Positions 1 to 10,459 of a stretch of DNA of 64,000 nucleotides are shown here, in pieces. A program made the position numbers and the translations under genes. A model generated the notes under the pieces. The model saw only the letters and a list, made by a program, of their open reading frames with translations, was not told the origin of the DNA and searched no databases. The stretch is from Bryum argenteum. Its lineage: Eukaryota > Streptophyta > Bryopsida > Bryales > Bryaceae. Each line of letters begins with the position of its first letter. Within the stretch, counting starts at the first letter, position 1. The DNA lies in assembly GCA_037043015.1 (NCBI GenBank), contig CM073324.1:25622097-25686096 (forward strand), read 5' to 3'.

Positions 1-385
1 TGAGCTAGAGCTCCAAGAGATGCGTTGTCGAGACTGAGGTTGCCCTCAGCCTCGACTCCTATATATACTAGCTAAGAAGAAGGTTCTCCAGAACCTTCCT
101 CAACCTAAGACCTTCTAGGACCTTCCAAGAACTTCCAAGACCTTCCAGAAGCTTCCAGGGCCTTCCGGAAACTTCAAGGACCTTCCAAAAACTTCCAAAG
201 ACTTCCAGGAACTTCCAGAAGTTTCCGGAAGCTTCTAGAACCTTCTAGAACCTTCCTAAGTTGTCTACCTAGTACGTGGCCGTGACACAGGGAATCTTCA
301 AGGAATCTTCGAGGAATCTTTTAGGGAATCTTCAGAGAATATTTTAGAAGAACCTTCTAGAAACTTCTTGTGTATGTCCGTGACA
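1..385 (-). repeat. 3' LTR of chromovirus
   Basis: This 385-bp LTR has TG...CA ends on the printed strand and repeats directly at 5674-6058. On the element's own strand it starts TGTCACGGAC and ends GCTCTAGCTCA. A TATA-like tatatata sits at 61-68. Positions 111-260 form a 10-bp periodic array described separately. Mismatches to the other copy are two in the region around 99-108, one near 198 and two near 310, all transitions. Confidence 0.95.
111..260. promoter_or_regulatory. Heat-shock-element-like GAA/TTC array in LTR
   Basis: For fifteen consecutive 10-base blocks (111-260) TTC occurs at the same phase, positions 3-5 of each block. In the core (213-255) the intervening 5-bp half-steps are GAA, giving nine alternating TTC/GAA modules spaced exactly two bases apart. 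Contiguous inverted nGAAn modules are the binding pattern of heat-shock transcription factors. The same array occurs in the other LTR at 5784-5933 with its core at 5886-5928. Function is inferred from pattern only. Confidence 0.7.
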
Positions 386-400
386 TCACCTCCCCTTCTA
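386..400 (-). other. Polypurine tract
   Basis: On the minus strand the bases just before the 3' LTR read as a purine-rich run (tagaaggggaggtga), the expected plus-strand primer site of an LTR retrotransposon. Its position exactly abutting the LTR boundary supports the orientation and the LTR end chosen. Confidence 0.75.
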
Positions 401-435
401 GCTTCGAGGTCTCCGAGAAGCAACGTTGTTGTTAG

Positions 436-783
436 TCAATGCAGGAAAATGAAAATCTGCCGCATAACATCTGCAACAAACTCCAATTGTTGTTCACGAG
501 GCAAGTGGTTCATCGGTCCTTGAAGCCAACGATAGTGGCCGACGCCTTCCACTTCTGACCAAGCGTGAACTTCTGTGTCTTTGTTATGGAATTGTCCTGC
601 AAACACACCTTCTGGCAGACCATTGAAAGCGGGCTCGACCTCAAATACAATCACCAGCGATCGATTGCTCGGAATCCTCCGTCGGCGTCGTGGCGTAGGC
701 GGTTCTTCATCTCTGAGTCGCCTTCGAGAGTTGGTTGGTTGAGATGGCATAACTGGTATGCTATCTATCTCTTGACTATCCAT
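436..783 (-). CDS. Extra small ORF of chromovirus (unknown)
   Basis: An uninterrupted 115-codon ORF lies between the chromodomain end of pol and the polypurine tract, on the element's coding strand. The N-terminal half is rich in serine, proline and arginine, with a run of five arginines near residue 35 that could be a nuclear-localisation signal. The C-terminal half is a mixed hydrophobic/charged region with several Trp and His residues. I do not recognise a family. Standard chromoviruses carry nothing here, so this is either an accessory gene or the spliced or frameshifted tail of pol. That it stays open while gag-pol is broken is suggestive but weak evidence because it is short. Confidence 0.5.
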   Translation of the reverse strand: MDSQEIDSIPVMPSQPTNSRRRLRDEEPPTPRRRRRIPSNRSLVIVFEVEPAFNGLPEGVFAGQFHNKDTEVHAWSEVEGVGHYRWLQGPMNHLPREQQLEFVADVMRQIFIFLH

Positions 784-910
784 GACTAAAAACCAAACTA
801 TGACTATAGAGAACTTCTATCTAGAACAAAATATGTAAATCAAATGTGAATCAAGGTTGTGTTCACTCTCCCCCTTTTATTCTCCTGAGTGGGCAAGCGT
901 CAGAGAGAAG

Positions 911-3900
911 TTATCGTCGGAAAGGCTTAGGTTTATGAGGATATCGTTGATGAAATTCCTGTACCTTTTCCGGCGCATTTACAAGATTTTCGGCATGTTC
1001 CCACGTTCTTTCATTGATGTCGTATCCGCTCCAATGCACAAAATACTCCAAGTTTCCCCTTCTGCGCCGTGAATCCAGTACCTTATCCACCTCATATTCC
1101 TCGTGGTTCTCAATTTCGATACTAGGTGGCGGCCCTCGCTCTTCCCGAAAAGTCGACTCTCGATAAGGTTCCAATAAAGACACGTGGAAGACTGGATGTA
1201 CCTTCATAGTAGCTGGTAACTCAACCGATCGCCATCTGGATTGATTTGTTTGGATGGCAAATGGTCCCAATCTTGATAGTCCAACTTATCACACGGCCGC
1301 TTGGTCTTGATATTCCGTCGAAGCAGCCATACTTTATCTCCGATCTTGAAAGTAGGTGCCTCATTCCGAAATTTATCTGCGGACGCCTTGTACGACTCTT
1401 GGGCAGTTTGCAATTGAAGTCTCAGCGTTGCTTGAAGTTCCGATAGCTGCTTCGCAAAATCTTCTGCTGCTGGGTTGTTATTGGCCACTGAATTCCATAA
1501 ATCAAGCTTCGGGTGGTATCCGTAGTTGGCAAAGAATGGTGTTTGTTGGGTCGACGCATGAATAGTGTTGTTGTAGGCGAACTCGGCAAGCGGTAGATAC
1601 TCGATCCAATCGTCTTGCTGATAGTTGATGGTGCAACGTAGATACTGCTCCAATACTTGATTCACCCGTTCCGTCTGTCCGTCGGTTTGAGGATGAAATG
1701 CCGAAGAAAGCTTGATATCCACCTTCAATATCTCAAATAGAGATTTCCAGAACTTGGAGACGAACTGGGTTCCGCGATCCGACACAATATCATCTGGCAA
1801 GCCGTGATAACGATATACATTATCAAGAAAGAGTCTTGCTGTATCTTCGCTCGACGATGTCTTCTTGCAAGGAACAAAATGCGCCATCTTCGTCAGCCGA
1901 TCTACCACAACAAAGATCTGTCAAACGAGTTTGAAGGCGGCAGGTCCGTAATGAAATCCATGGAAATCGAGAGACCATGGTCGATGCGGGATAGGCAATG
2001 GCCGCAAAAAGTCCATAGGCGATCTGAGGGTTCTTCGACCTTGAACAAATATCACAAGAGAGAACAAACTCCTTCACATCCTTCCACATTTGGGGCCACC
2101 AAAAGTCTCGCGAAATAAGCTCCAATGTCTTGTTGTATCCAAAATGTCCTGCAGCTGGAAAGTCATGGCGTGATTGGAGGACTCGAAGTCGTGTTCGTCC
2201 CTTAGGAATATACAGTCGCTCTTCAAAGTACAAAAGATCTCCCTCCACCTTGAACTTGTCATTATCAAGACGCTTCGATCTCGGGAGCTACACAATCTTC
2301 AATTGTCGCAGATGTGTATCCTGGTTAAGGAAGTCGTATCAATTGGCATGACAATAGCGCAAATTCTAAAATGCTCGGTTTTGAAATGTGGTACATTGTT
2401 GATCAAACGCTTTCTCGGCCTTTAGGCGCCGAGATACGATCTCCTCGATAAGGCATCGGATAGTCCTTGTTGCTTCCCAGGCCGATAGGTAATAACAAAG
2501 TCAAATCGTGACAACGACATATTCCACCGAGCTTGCGTCGATTCAAGACTCGAGCCGACATAAAATACTCCAAATTCTTGTGATCCGTGTATACGGTCAC
2601 CTGGATGTCTGTGCGCCTTCGAGAAAGTGTCGCCACTCTTGGAAGGAATCTACTATGGCAAGAAGTTCCTTATCGTGGATTTCATAATTGATTTCAAAGA
2701 AGAAAAACTTTCGAGAATAGAACGCCACCTGGATGAAGCTTCCCGTCCATGTCCATCTCAGTGAAAGTACGGACTCCCAAAGCAAAATCGAAGCATCGGT
2801 CTCCAAATAGAAGGCCTTTGTAAAGTCGGGATGTACCAAGATTGGAGCTGTGATAAATGCCATCTTGAGGTCTTGGAATGCCTTTTGTCTTGAGGTCCCC
2901 ATTCGAGCTTGTCCTTACAAGTCAACCGAGTGAGTGGAGCGCGACTCTCGAGAATAATTCTTGATGAAGATTCGATAGAAGTTAGCAAATCCAAGAAAAA
3001 ACATTGTACGTCTCTAACCGTCTTGGAACCTCCCATGATACAATTGCTTCCACCTTCTTAGGGTCCATCTTCAAGCCGTCTCAGAATGCAATCAACCCTA
3101 AAAACTCCATCTCGGTTTGGTGGAATAGGCACTTCTCCAACTTGGCGTAGAGTCGCCGTTACGTAGTTTCTCGAGGACCGAACGAACGTGCTTCTCGTGC
3201 TCTTCTTCGTTTTTGGAAAATATCAAGATGTCATCCAGGATAGATGACAACAAAGTCGTCAAGTGCTCCCCGAAAGATGTCATTCATCATGTGTTTGGAA
3301 AACAATGGGAGCATTGGTAAGGCCAAAAGGCATGACATTATATTCAAAATGGCCATACCTTGTACGGAACGTTGTCTTCCACTCGTCTCCTTCCTTGATC
3401 CGTACGAGGTTGTAAGCTCCCCTCAGATCAATTTTTGTAAAGATCTTTGCACGCCCGAGCTGCTCCAAGAGACCAAAATCGAGGTAGAATCTTTAACGAT
3501 TTTTTTTAGTTACCTTGTTGAGGCCTCGATAGTCCACGCACATTCGTAAGGAGCCATCCTTCTTCTTTACAAACAAGATCGGTGCCCCAGCTGGCGACTT
3601 TGAATGACGAATGAAGTTCTTCGCTAGATTCTCGTCAATGTACTTTCGCAGCTCCGCTAACTCCGTTTGAGAGAGATTGTAGATTGGGCCAAAAGGCGGT
3701 TGTGCTCCTTCTTGCGGTCTATAAGCGCGGTCGTATGGCCGATGCTCCGGTAGTATGTCCGCGTTCTTCTTCTGAAACACGTCCTCAAAATCCTTGTATT
3801 GCTCTGGTATGCTTGCCGTCGAACTCTTCTCCGTGCTAGTTGGGGCTGCATAGATGACAAAGGGTGCTGCTTCTTTGGATGATCGTACGAACGCCCTTGC

Positions 3901-5437
3901 TCCAATAAACAATGGTTTCCCTATCTTGGGATGTCTACTAGGTTGGCTCTTGGAATGTTCTTTGGAAAAAGTCATTTTCCGCAACTTCCAATCTATGGTA
4001 GGGTTATGTTGTTCTAACCAAGAGAGACCTAGGATGACAGGGTTTGACGGGGTTCTAATGACATTAAAAACGACGTAACTACTATGGTCCTTAAACGCCA
4101 CCTCTATAGGTACTGATTCATGGGTGACACTGCCAGACAATAAAGGTCGTCCATCTATCACCTCTACATAAACAGGTTTGGACTTCTGTACTAGACGAAT
4201 CTTGTGGCGCTTAGCAAATTCTTCATCTAAAAAACAAGTAGATGCTCCCGAATCTAATAGAGCTAAAGTTTTGTGTTTTTGAGGACCAAGAGACAAGGGA
4301 ATTGTAAAACAACGGGCAGGTTGGACAGAGAAAGAGGAACCTGATTGTTGTTGTGGCATTGAATCGTCCAGCCGCATGGTTCCTACTGTAGCTGGGCATC
4401 GTCGTTTTCCGGGATCCGCACTCCTAGTCTTAACAATGCGCCGGTTCTGCTTCTTGGGGCAATTTCCAACCTTGTGGCTTTCTTCTCCGCAGTACAAACA
4501 GAGTCCTTCTTCCATACGCCGTTTCTTCTCTTCTGGAGTAAGAGCTCTGACACGTGCCGCGTCGATTTGCATGGCTTCTGCCTCCGAATGAGAACTCAAA
4601 TTGTTTGCCAACATACTCGTGGTGTAGCGACTCGTTTGGTATTTTGGGCGCTGGTCTTGACAATGCTTGGAATAAACGGTTGTCGCACTTTATAGCTTGG
4701 TTAATGGCTTCGTTGAGCGTTTGCGGATCAGGAAGAGATAAAAGTAGGTCCTTCACATCATCCCTCAAACCCCAATAAAACTGACTCACCAATGCTTCTT
4801 CGCCCCAGTTGATGTCACTAGCCAGTTGTCTAAAATCCGATGCGTAGACTGATGCAGAGCGCATTCCTTGTCGTAGTGATCGGATCTTTGTTGTAGCCCA
4901 TCAGACCTTGTCATGTTCGCCAAATGCTTCTGCAAATGCCTCTAAGAACGTCTCAAAGTTGCTCAGAATTGGCGATCGTTTCTCGAACAAGGGGGCAAAC
5001 CACGACAAAGCTTGCCCTGTAAGCAGAGTTCCAACGAGTCCAACACGCGCCTCCTCCGTCGGATATCGTTCAGGCTGTAAAACTGTTATCAACTTGATTT
5101 GGTTGACAAAACCTCGAAACTTGGAACGCGTTCCGTCGAACTTGTCAGGAAGACTAACTCTAGGCTCCTTCCGTTGTTGAATCATTGGGTTTTGTTGAAC
5201 CAAAGGTGTAGTCGCCTCCTCCGGTGTAGTTGCTTGAGACTGGTGAATCCTGGATGATGTTATCCCGGATGCTCCGTCATTGTGAAGTCTTGCCATGGCT
5301 CCTTCTATCTCCGCTTGTCTATGTGATAATGCAGCAAGAGCACTCATGATGGCGTCCAATTTGGATTCCAAATTTTCAGCCATACTAACGTCTTGATCTT
5401 TGACTAAATCTACGAAAGAAAAGAAAAAATTTGACAA
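911..5437 (-). pseudogene. Chromovirus gag-pol, frame-broken
   Basis: Read from 5437 downward. Gag spans 5437-4430 with an in-frame stop near 4901. A CCHC zinc knuckle ([15 protein letters not shown]) lies near 4500 in another frame. The aspartic protease shows DSGAS near 4245. Reverse transcriptase fragments follow (VDYRGLNK near 3530, [11 protein letters not shown] near 3435, MPFGLTNAP near 3325, DDILIFSK near 3230). RNase H pieces cover 2902-2403 (LETDAS, YTDHKNLEYF). Integrase has its HHCC zinc finger at 2248-2050 and core motifs DRLTKMAHF, DRGTQF and HPQTDGQTER at 1908-1650. A chromodomain (EYEVDKVLDSRR...YFVHWSGY...TWE) ends the polyprotein near 920. The frame changes repeatedly between these blocks, so no full polyprotein can be made from this copy. 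The domain order is certain; whether all the indels are biological is not. Confidence 0.92.
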
Positions 5438-5673
5438 GAGAACAATATTGGTTTAGAGGAGGGTAATCCGCAACCTCTAAAACACTAGCACACCTTCGAG
5501 AAGAGGGGTAATCCACTCTCTAACAAGAAGGGACTAACTCTGATATTTGTGAGAAGGTAGTCTCGACAAACTGTCAGGGACACGGAAACAGATGATAAGA
5601 ATATGTGGAAACTAACAAGAACTGACAGGAGCTTGAATTAACAAGAAGAGTACACGAACAACAACAAGAGAGA
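5438..5673 (-). other. Chromovirus 5' leader
   Basis: This is the short leader between the 5' LTR and the first gag codon on the minus strand. It contains no ORF of note. The bases touching the LTR (tctctcttgttg on the minus strand) should hold the primer-binding site, but I cannot match them to a specific tRNA 3' end by eye. Confidence 0.6.
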
Positions 5674-6058
5674 TGAGCTAGAGCTCCAAGAGATGCGTTG
5701 TCGAGACTGAGGTTGCCCTCAGCCTCGACTCCTATATATACTAGCTAAGAAGAAGGTTCTCCAGAACCTTCTTCAACCTAGGACCTTCTAGGACCTTCCA
5801 AGAACTTCCAAGACCTTCCAGAAGCTTCCAGGGCCTTCCGGAAACTTCAAGGACCTTCCAAAAACTTCCAGAGACTTCCAGGAACTTCCAGAAGTTTCCG
5901 GAAGCTTCTAGAACCTTCTAGAACCTTCCTAAGTTGTCTACCTAGTACGTGGCCGTGACACAGGGAATCTTCAAGGAATCTTTAAGGAATCTTTTAGGGA
6001 ATCTTCAGAGAATATTTTAGAAGAACCTTCTAGAAACTTCTTGTGTATGTCCGTGACA
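5674..6058 (-). repeat. 5' LTR of chromovirus
   Basis: Second copy of the 385-bp LTR, 98.7% identical to 1-385 by direct comparison (five transitions, no gaps). It carries the same phased GAA/TTC array at 5784-5933, with the uninterrupted nine-module core at 5886-5928. As the 5' LTR it would hold the promoter driving minus-strand transcription of the element. Confidence 0.95.
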
Positions 6059-6661
6059 ATAGCCTCGGCAGTAGAGCTAAAGTATAGCCTCGGCAGTTGA
6101 GCCAAGAGATTAGTATATAAGGGACTCTTATTCATTGTAAACCTAAGTCTTGGATCAATATATTTCTTTTGTAGTTTTTGCTTGTTTTGACAGCTAGACT
6201 CTTACAGTAACAGAGATTTCCGCTGTGTACTCTAGGGATAATGACCGGGAGAGGTGATCTCAAGAGGTTCAAATAGAATTCTTCACTCCTCTGTCGGATA
6301 AGAACATCTCTTAGTTCACTCTTTGATCTAAAGAGAAAACGCACTTCTAGAACAACAGGACTTGGGGATAAAGGAAGTCGATTCAAGTCCATGCAAAAAC
6401 TCTCATGAAAACTCTAAGACAGAACTTCTCTAGGAAATACTAAACGTAGAATCTCACGGACAAGAACGTGGTTATTCACTCTCTTCAAACTGTTGCGGAC
6501 GGCAACTCAAAGACAAGACTCGACAGAGAATTGAGGGGAGACCTCAAATGGGGACCAAGAAAGACTAGAAGTGAGAGGATTCCTCACAGAAGACTCAAGA
6601 TGATACTGGAAGGAAGACAAGAAGAAGTGATATTGATAAGAGGAGGAATAGATACAACTGG
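6059..6661. mobile_element. Unassigned retroelement leader fragments
   Basis: No convincing gene. Positions 6059-6191 contain a short duplicated phrase (tagcctcggcagt at about 6060 and 6087), a tatataaggg box and an attgtaaacc stretch. They resemble the promoter/R part of an LTR on the plus strand, but the family is uncertain. Positions 6192-6661 are purine-rich and look like the leader of the second retroelement whose LTR-like block follows. The body of that element is missing. Confidence 0.35.
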
Positions 6662-7102
6662 TGTTGAAGAGAGTGAAGAACAACGACCTTCAACTCTCTA
6701 TATATACTAGGCTAGAAGAAACTTCCGGAGTAAGGTCCTAGAAGCTCCTATGGAACCTTCCGGAGACTCGTGGGAGCTTCCGGAATCTAGGAAGGTCAAG
6801 CGGAACCTTCCGGAAGTTTATGGAACTTTCCGGGAACAATTGGATCCTTATGGAACCTTCCGGAAGCTTAGAGAAGCTTTCGGAAACTACTAGAACTATC
6901 TGGAAGCTTGTGGAAGCTTCCGGAAACTACTAGAGCTATACGGAAGTTTGAGGAAGCTTTTGGAAACTAGTGGAAGGTTCTAGAACCTTCCAGAAAACTT
7001 GAACTTGCAAAATATACGGAATCTAGGAAATCTTTGAGAAGTAGGGCTGATCACGGTAAACGCATGAGGTGTGGATAATACCCTGTATGGCATGTCCGTG
7101 AC
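6662..7102 (-). repeat. LTR-like block of second retroelement
   Basis: The block has TG...CA ends. Its right end on the minus strand starts TGTCACGGACAT, the same 12 bases that start the chromovirus LTR, and it has the same tctatatatactag box (6697-6709). The rest is diverged. Positions 6751-7000 show GAA at the same phase of almost every 10-base block, many with TTC five bases later. This appears to be an LTR of a related but distinct family; no second copy lies in the window. Confidence 0.55.
6751..7000. promoter_or_regulatory. Second phased GAA/TTC array
   Basis: Over 25 consecutive 10-base blocks, GAA falls at positions 3-5 in about twenty, with GGA, GAT or GAG in most exceptions. TTC or TT-containing modules fill the alternate half-steps (for example at 6801-6815 and 6851-6865). 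The phase never slips across 250 bp. It matches the heat-shock-element layout seen in the chromovirus LTR although the primary sequences differ. Confidence 0.6.
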
Positions 7103-7593
7103 ACCGGCCGACCCGACCGATCGGCCGACCCGACCGATCGGCCGACCCGACCGATCGGACGACCGATCGGACGGCCGGCGCCAACCGGCCGGTCGCGGCC
7201 GATCGGACGGCCGATGGAGACCGCGACCGATCGGTCGGCCGACGCCGACCGGGGCCTATCCGACGGCCGACCGAAACCGCGACCGATCGGACGGCCGGCG
7301 GCCGATCAAGCGACCGATCCGTCGGCTGCGACCGATCCGACGGAGTCGACCGGTCGATCGGCAAGGCCAATCGGACGGTCCTGGGCCGCCCGATTCAATC
7401 CAACGGTAATCACCTACACTCACAACACTATTTGAACGGCTACGATGCGATTTTCAATACGATCTGACGGTTAAAAAATTTACTACATGCATAGTAATTC
7501 CGATTTACCCCCCGGACGGACGTCCGGACGGTCCTGGACGGACGTCCGTCCGACCAAAAAAACCCAAAAGACGTCCGGATTGACATCCCTGTG
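7103..7593 (-). mobile_element. GC-rich repeat with hAT-like end, copy A
   Basis: Positions 7103-7380 are an imperfect tandem of CGACCGATCGG-type units; 7381-7593 are a unique-looking segment ending in gattgacatccctg. Read on the minus strand it begins CAGGGATGTCAAT, which has the form of a hAT terminal repeat. It aligns almost base for base with plus-strand 16258-16560: the same terminus, the accgtccg/ggacgtcc palindromic tract, the taaatcggaattacta phrase and the gggcggccca phrase. The left part is cut where the LTR-like block ends at 7102, suggesting insertion or recombination there. No transposase is encoded. Confidence 0.55.
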
Positions 7594-7810
7594 AGCAAAC
7601 TGAGTGAAATAGAAATTTGCGATATCAAACAAACTTGGGCGTCGATCAGGTATTTCATTCAATTGCTTACTTGCGTTGATGGGATACAATCCTGCGTTGA
7701 TGGGATACGAAGGCCTCCCTCTGAGCCAGACAGTTCAGGTGCAGATGCAATGGAGGTGGTGGCTTGTTGGGCAAGTGGTGTAGAGAGCGGGTCTATATAC
7801 TCTCATGTGC

Positions 7811-9177
7811 TCACGTCTGGCATAACCCTGCACTTCTGAGGGTCTGCTCCGCTTCCTCTAGTCTCTTTTTATTTTTCTCCAACTCCCGCAGCAGTTTCTG
7901 ATTCTGCACTTCTAGCTCTCGGCTTTTCAAGCAATTGGTCGTATTGATGGCAAGCTTCCTTTTACTGATTTGCTTCAGCTGAATACACAAAGCCTTAGCC
8001 TGCGATACCTTCTGGTCCTCTGCCCCATCCGTAGCCGAGGTGCCTTGAGCCCCATCCGATAGTTCAGAAGACACATCTGTCGGATAATCATTCATGGACT
8101 TTCTATAGACAAAATCGTCCTCGTCACTAGAGATTGCTACTGGTTTCTCCTTATTCGAAGAAATTTGGACATGTGGCTCTTCCTTCACAACCACAACTGC
8201 AAGTATAGGAGCATCTGTCACAGGATCCCCCATGGTAACCAACGCGCGGCCTTGTTTTTGACCTGCATCTTCTCCTTCTTGAGTCGCTTCTACCTGAAGA
8301 ATACGCTGTTCGACACCTTGCCCTCCAAGATTAACTTCTTATTGCCCAATCAGTGGGATATTGACCACTAGCAAACTTTCAGCAACCGGACTGTCAGGAG
8401 GCAAAACTTGATGTTGAGGAACTTGAAGCGTTGGGCTTAGAACAACCGGACTGTTGAGAGCCCGACGTGGCTCAACCGGACTCTCGAGCGCCAGACTTAG
8501 ATTAACGGGCTCGTTGAGAGCAGCACTAGAATGAATCGGATTGTTGACCGCCGGACTTGGATGAATTGGACTGTCAAAAGCAGGACTTGGATGAACTGGA
8601 GATTGATGTAGAGGACTTTGTATTGCCGTTGTTTGATCGCCTTCCCCTTCATCACTACGTTCACCAGGACGAGAACTTGGACTACCGCGCCCTCTGTGGA
8701 ACCTCTACTTCTCCATCCCCTTCGCGGTCACCTCCTGCGTCAATGAGCAATTTTGGTTAAAAGACAATAATGCAATAGTATTGAACCCAAATAGCAAAAT
8801 CTCAAATACATCTCGTCATTTGTTTGGTTTTGAGCCATAAGGACTTGAGAGTCACTAGCAGCGCCTCATTCTCCTTCGTCAGACGCGTCCGATTTCTGCA
8901 CTAAAATATCAGCCGATTCATTAGCATGATCTTCATTGTCCCCGACTGCCCCTGAACCACCTGTACTACCATCCGAAATATCGCCAATCTCATGCTGTAA
9001 GCCATCTCTATCGCTCATCGTCTTGGTCTCGGTTTCCCTCTTTTCGTCTTCGGCCATTGAATCGGAGGCGGTACGATTTTCACTCTGGGAAGTAAGCCAA
9101 CGTTGTTTCTGACCCCCCATGACGTCCTTCGTAGGTAATCCGGTGTGGAATGCATGTTCAAAACCGGACATTAACAA
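7811..9177 (-). pseudogene. Unidentified gene or remnant, low-complexity and coiled coil
   Basis: Three open blocks on the minus strand look like parts of one gene. The first, 9177-8866, encodes an acidic Ser/Asp/Glu-rich segment starting MLMSGFEHAF. The second, about 8760-8371, encodes a repeated motif of roughly 13 residues (variants of SPIHPSPAFD), visible in DNA as imperfect 39-bp repeats. The third, 8338-7811, has acidic residues, then a coiled-coil-like C-terminus rich in Leu, Glu and Lys (about the last 50 residues). An in-frame stop at 8339-8341 separates the second and third blocks, so introns or decay must be invoked. I do not recognise the family. The protein would be mostly disordered with one coiled coil. 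It could also be an ORF of a surrounding transposon. Confidence 0.35.
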
Positions 9178-10002
9178 TTTACGTATTCAAACAGAACCAA
9201 ACGATACAGTAGCCGATCTACCTAATCACGCTCCGAAAGATACAAATTTCCAAACAAAGCTAAACCAGATCAAAAAATCTGCGCTCTATATATTGTCAAG
9301 CTTCACCAATCTAAACTACAATTCCATCCAAGATTTCCACAGCAACATTGTATCTCCGGTAATTCGCGTAAGACGAGATTCATCCATTCTGAGAACTACA
9401 CTAAAATCATGCAAAAATTGCGCCAACTCCTCAAAAATGAGCTTACAAAGTAGGCGCCACACACTGACACTGTAAAATTACCTCTCCTCGAAGAAGAAGG
9501 AAAAAAAAAAAAAATAAAAAAATATAAATAAATAAAAAATAAAAAAAAACAATCGAAGCATTACCTCCGCAAGCATACTTCGAAGTGTCTGCAATTCTCA
9601 ACTACGCGAAACCAAACGACTCACGTACTCCGACACTATTTCTGCAACGTTTTCAGAACGAATCATTCACCAAAGACGATCGAAAGTGCAATCAAATACT
9701 TTCAGCACGCCGTTTGTTTTCTTGTAATATTATATAAATCACCACAAGTCCGGCCTTTCACGCGAATAGGTTTGACAAAGCATAGAAAAGAGAACACTAT
9801 TTTGGAACGGAACATCGATGAAGTAGTCTTCGGCGCAGATTCTTACCTATTACGAAGTGTCGGAAAACTGGAAACACTGCTCTTCGATCCGGGACACAAG
9901 ATACACTTCCCAGACCTCAGCACTTCAAACACCCAGATACTCTATTCCAATATCTCGTACAGCATCCACCAGGCCGGCAGTGACAACAAGCGAGTGAGCA
10001 AG
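9178..10002. other. Non-coding spacer with A-rich tract
   Basis: No supported gene. An A-rich run lies at about 9489-9550. A 102-codon plus-strand ORF at 9772-10080 runs into the tandem repeat that follows; it has no recognisable motif and is not called. Confidence 0.5.
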
Positions 10003-10155
10003 GAGAAGGGTTTGAAGAATAGGTCAAGCTCTGCAGCTAGGGTAACGTCTGCAAAGGACTTGGGCTTGCTACATCGGTAAGACGAGGGAGAAGGGTTTGA
10101 AGAATAGGTCAAGCTCTGCAGCTAAGGTAACGTTTGCAAAGGACCTGGACTGCTA
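10003..10155. repeat. 85-bp tandem duplication
   Basis: The segment beginning gagaagggtttgaagaatag at 10003 recurs at 10088 with only a few substitutions over about 65 bp, giving a two-copy tandem with an 85-bp period. No function is evident. Confidence 0.85.
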
Positions 10156-10459
10156 TAGCGGAGAGACGACCTCAAACCCCTTTACCATATTACCACCAAT
10201 TCCTACGAAGCAACATTTAGAAACAATTAAAACTGAAGACTGAACTCATGAATATGATTAACATGCATGCCAAACAAAACCAAAGTAGTTAGAATCAAGT
10301 AGTTATTATCAAATAGTTAGTAATTCAAACAACACAATTTAAAACTCCCCATATTTCTTCTTCCTAAAAAATCTAATCATTAACAAAATAGGTTATTTTA
10401 AATTTTAGTAGTACACAACCGTGAATTTAGTAAAGAATCAAGAACCACATTAATTGTAC

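Larger units (their letters stand above)
1..6058 (-). mobile_element. Ty3/gypsy chromovirus LTR retrotransposon
   Basis: A 6.06-kb element lies on the minus strand between two directly repeated 385-bp LTRs. Its internal order is gag, protease, reverse transcriptase, RNase H, integrase, chromodomain, an extra small ORF, polypurine tract, which is the Ty3/gypsy order; the chromodomain places it among the chromoviruses. The LTRs differ at only 5 of 385 positions, all transitions, so insertion appears recent, yet the coding region changes frame many times. It may have been mobilised in trans, or the indels may be sequencing errors. The left LTR begins exactly at window base 1, so the target-site duplication cannot be tested; bases after the right LTR are atagc. 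No primer-binding site complementary to a familiar tRNA was recognised next to the 5' LTR. Confidence 0.93.

Noticed and set aside
7023-7435. Arg/Pro/Asp-rich ORFs on both strands
   Set aside because: They come from tandem CGACCGATCGG units, which lack stops in several frames.
9772-10080. 102-codon plus-strand ORF
   Set aside because: It has no recognisable domain and its end is built from the 85-bp tandem repeat.
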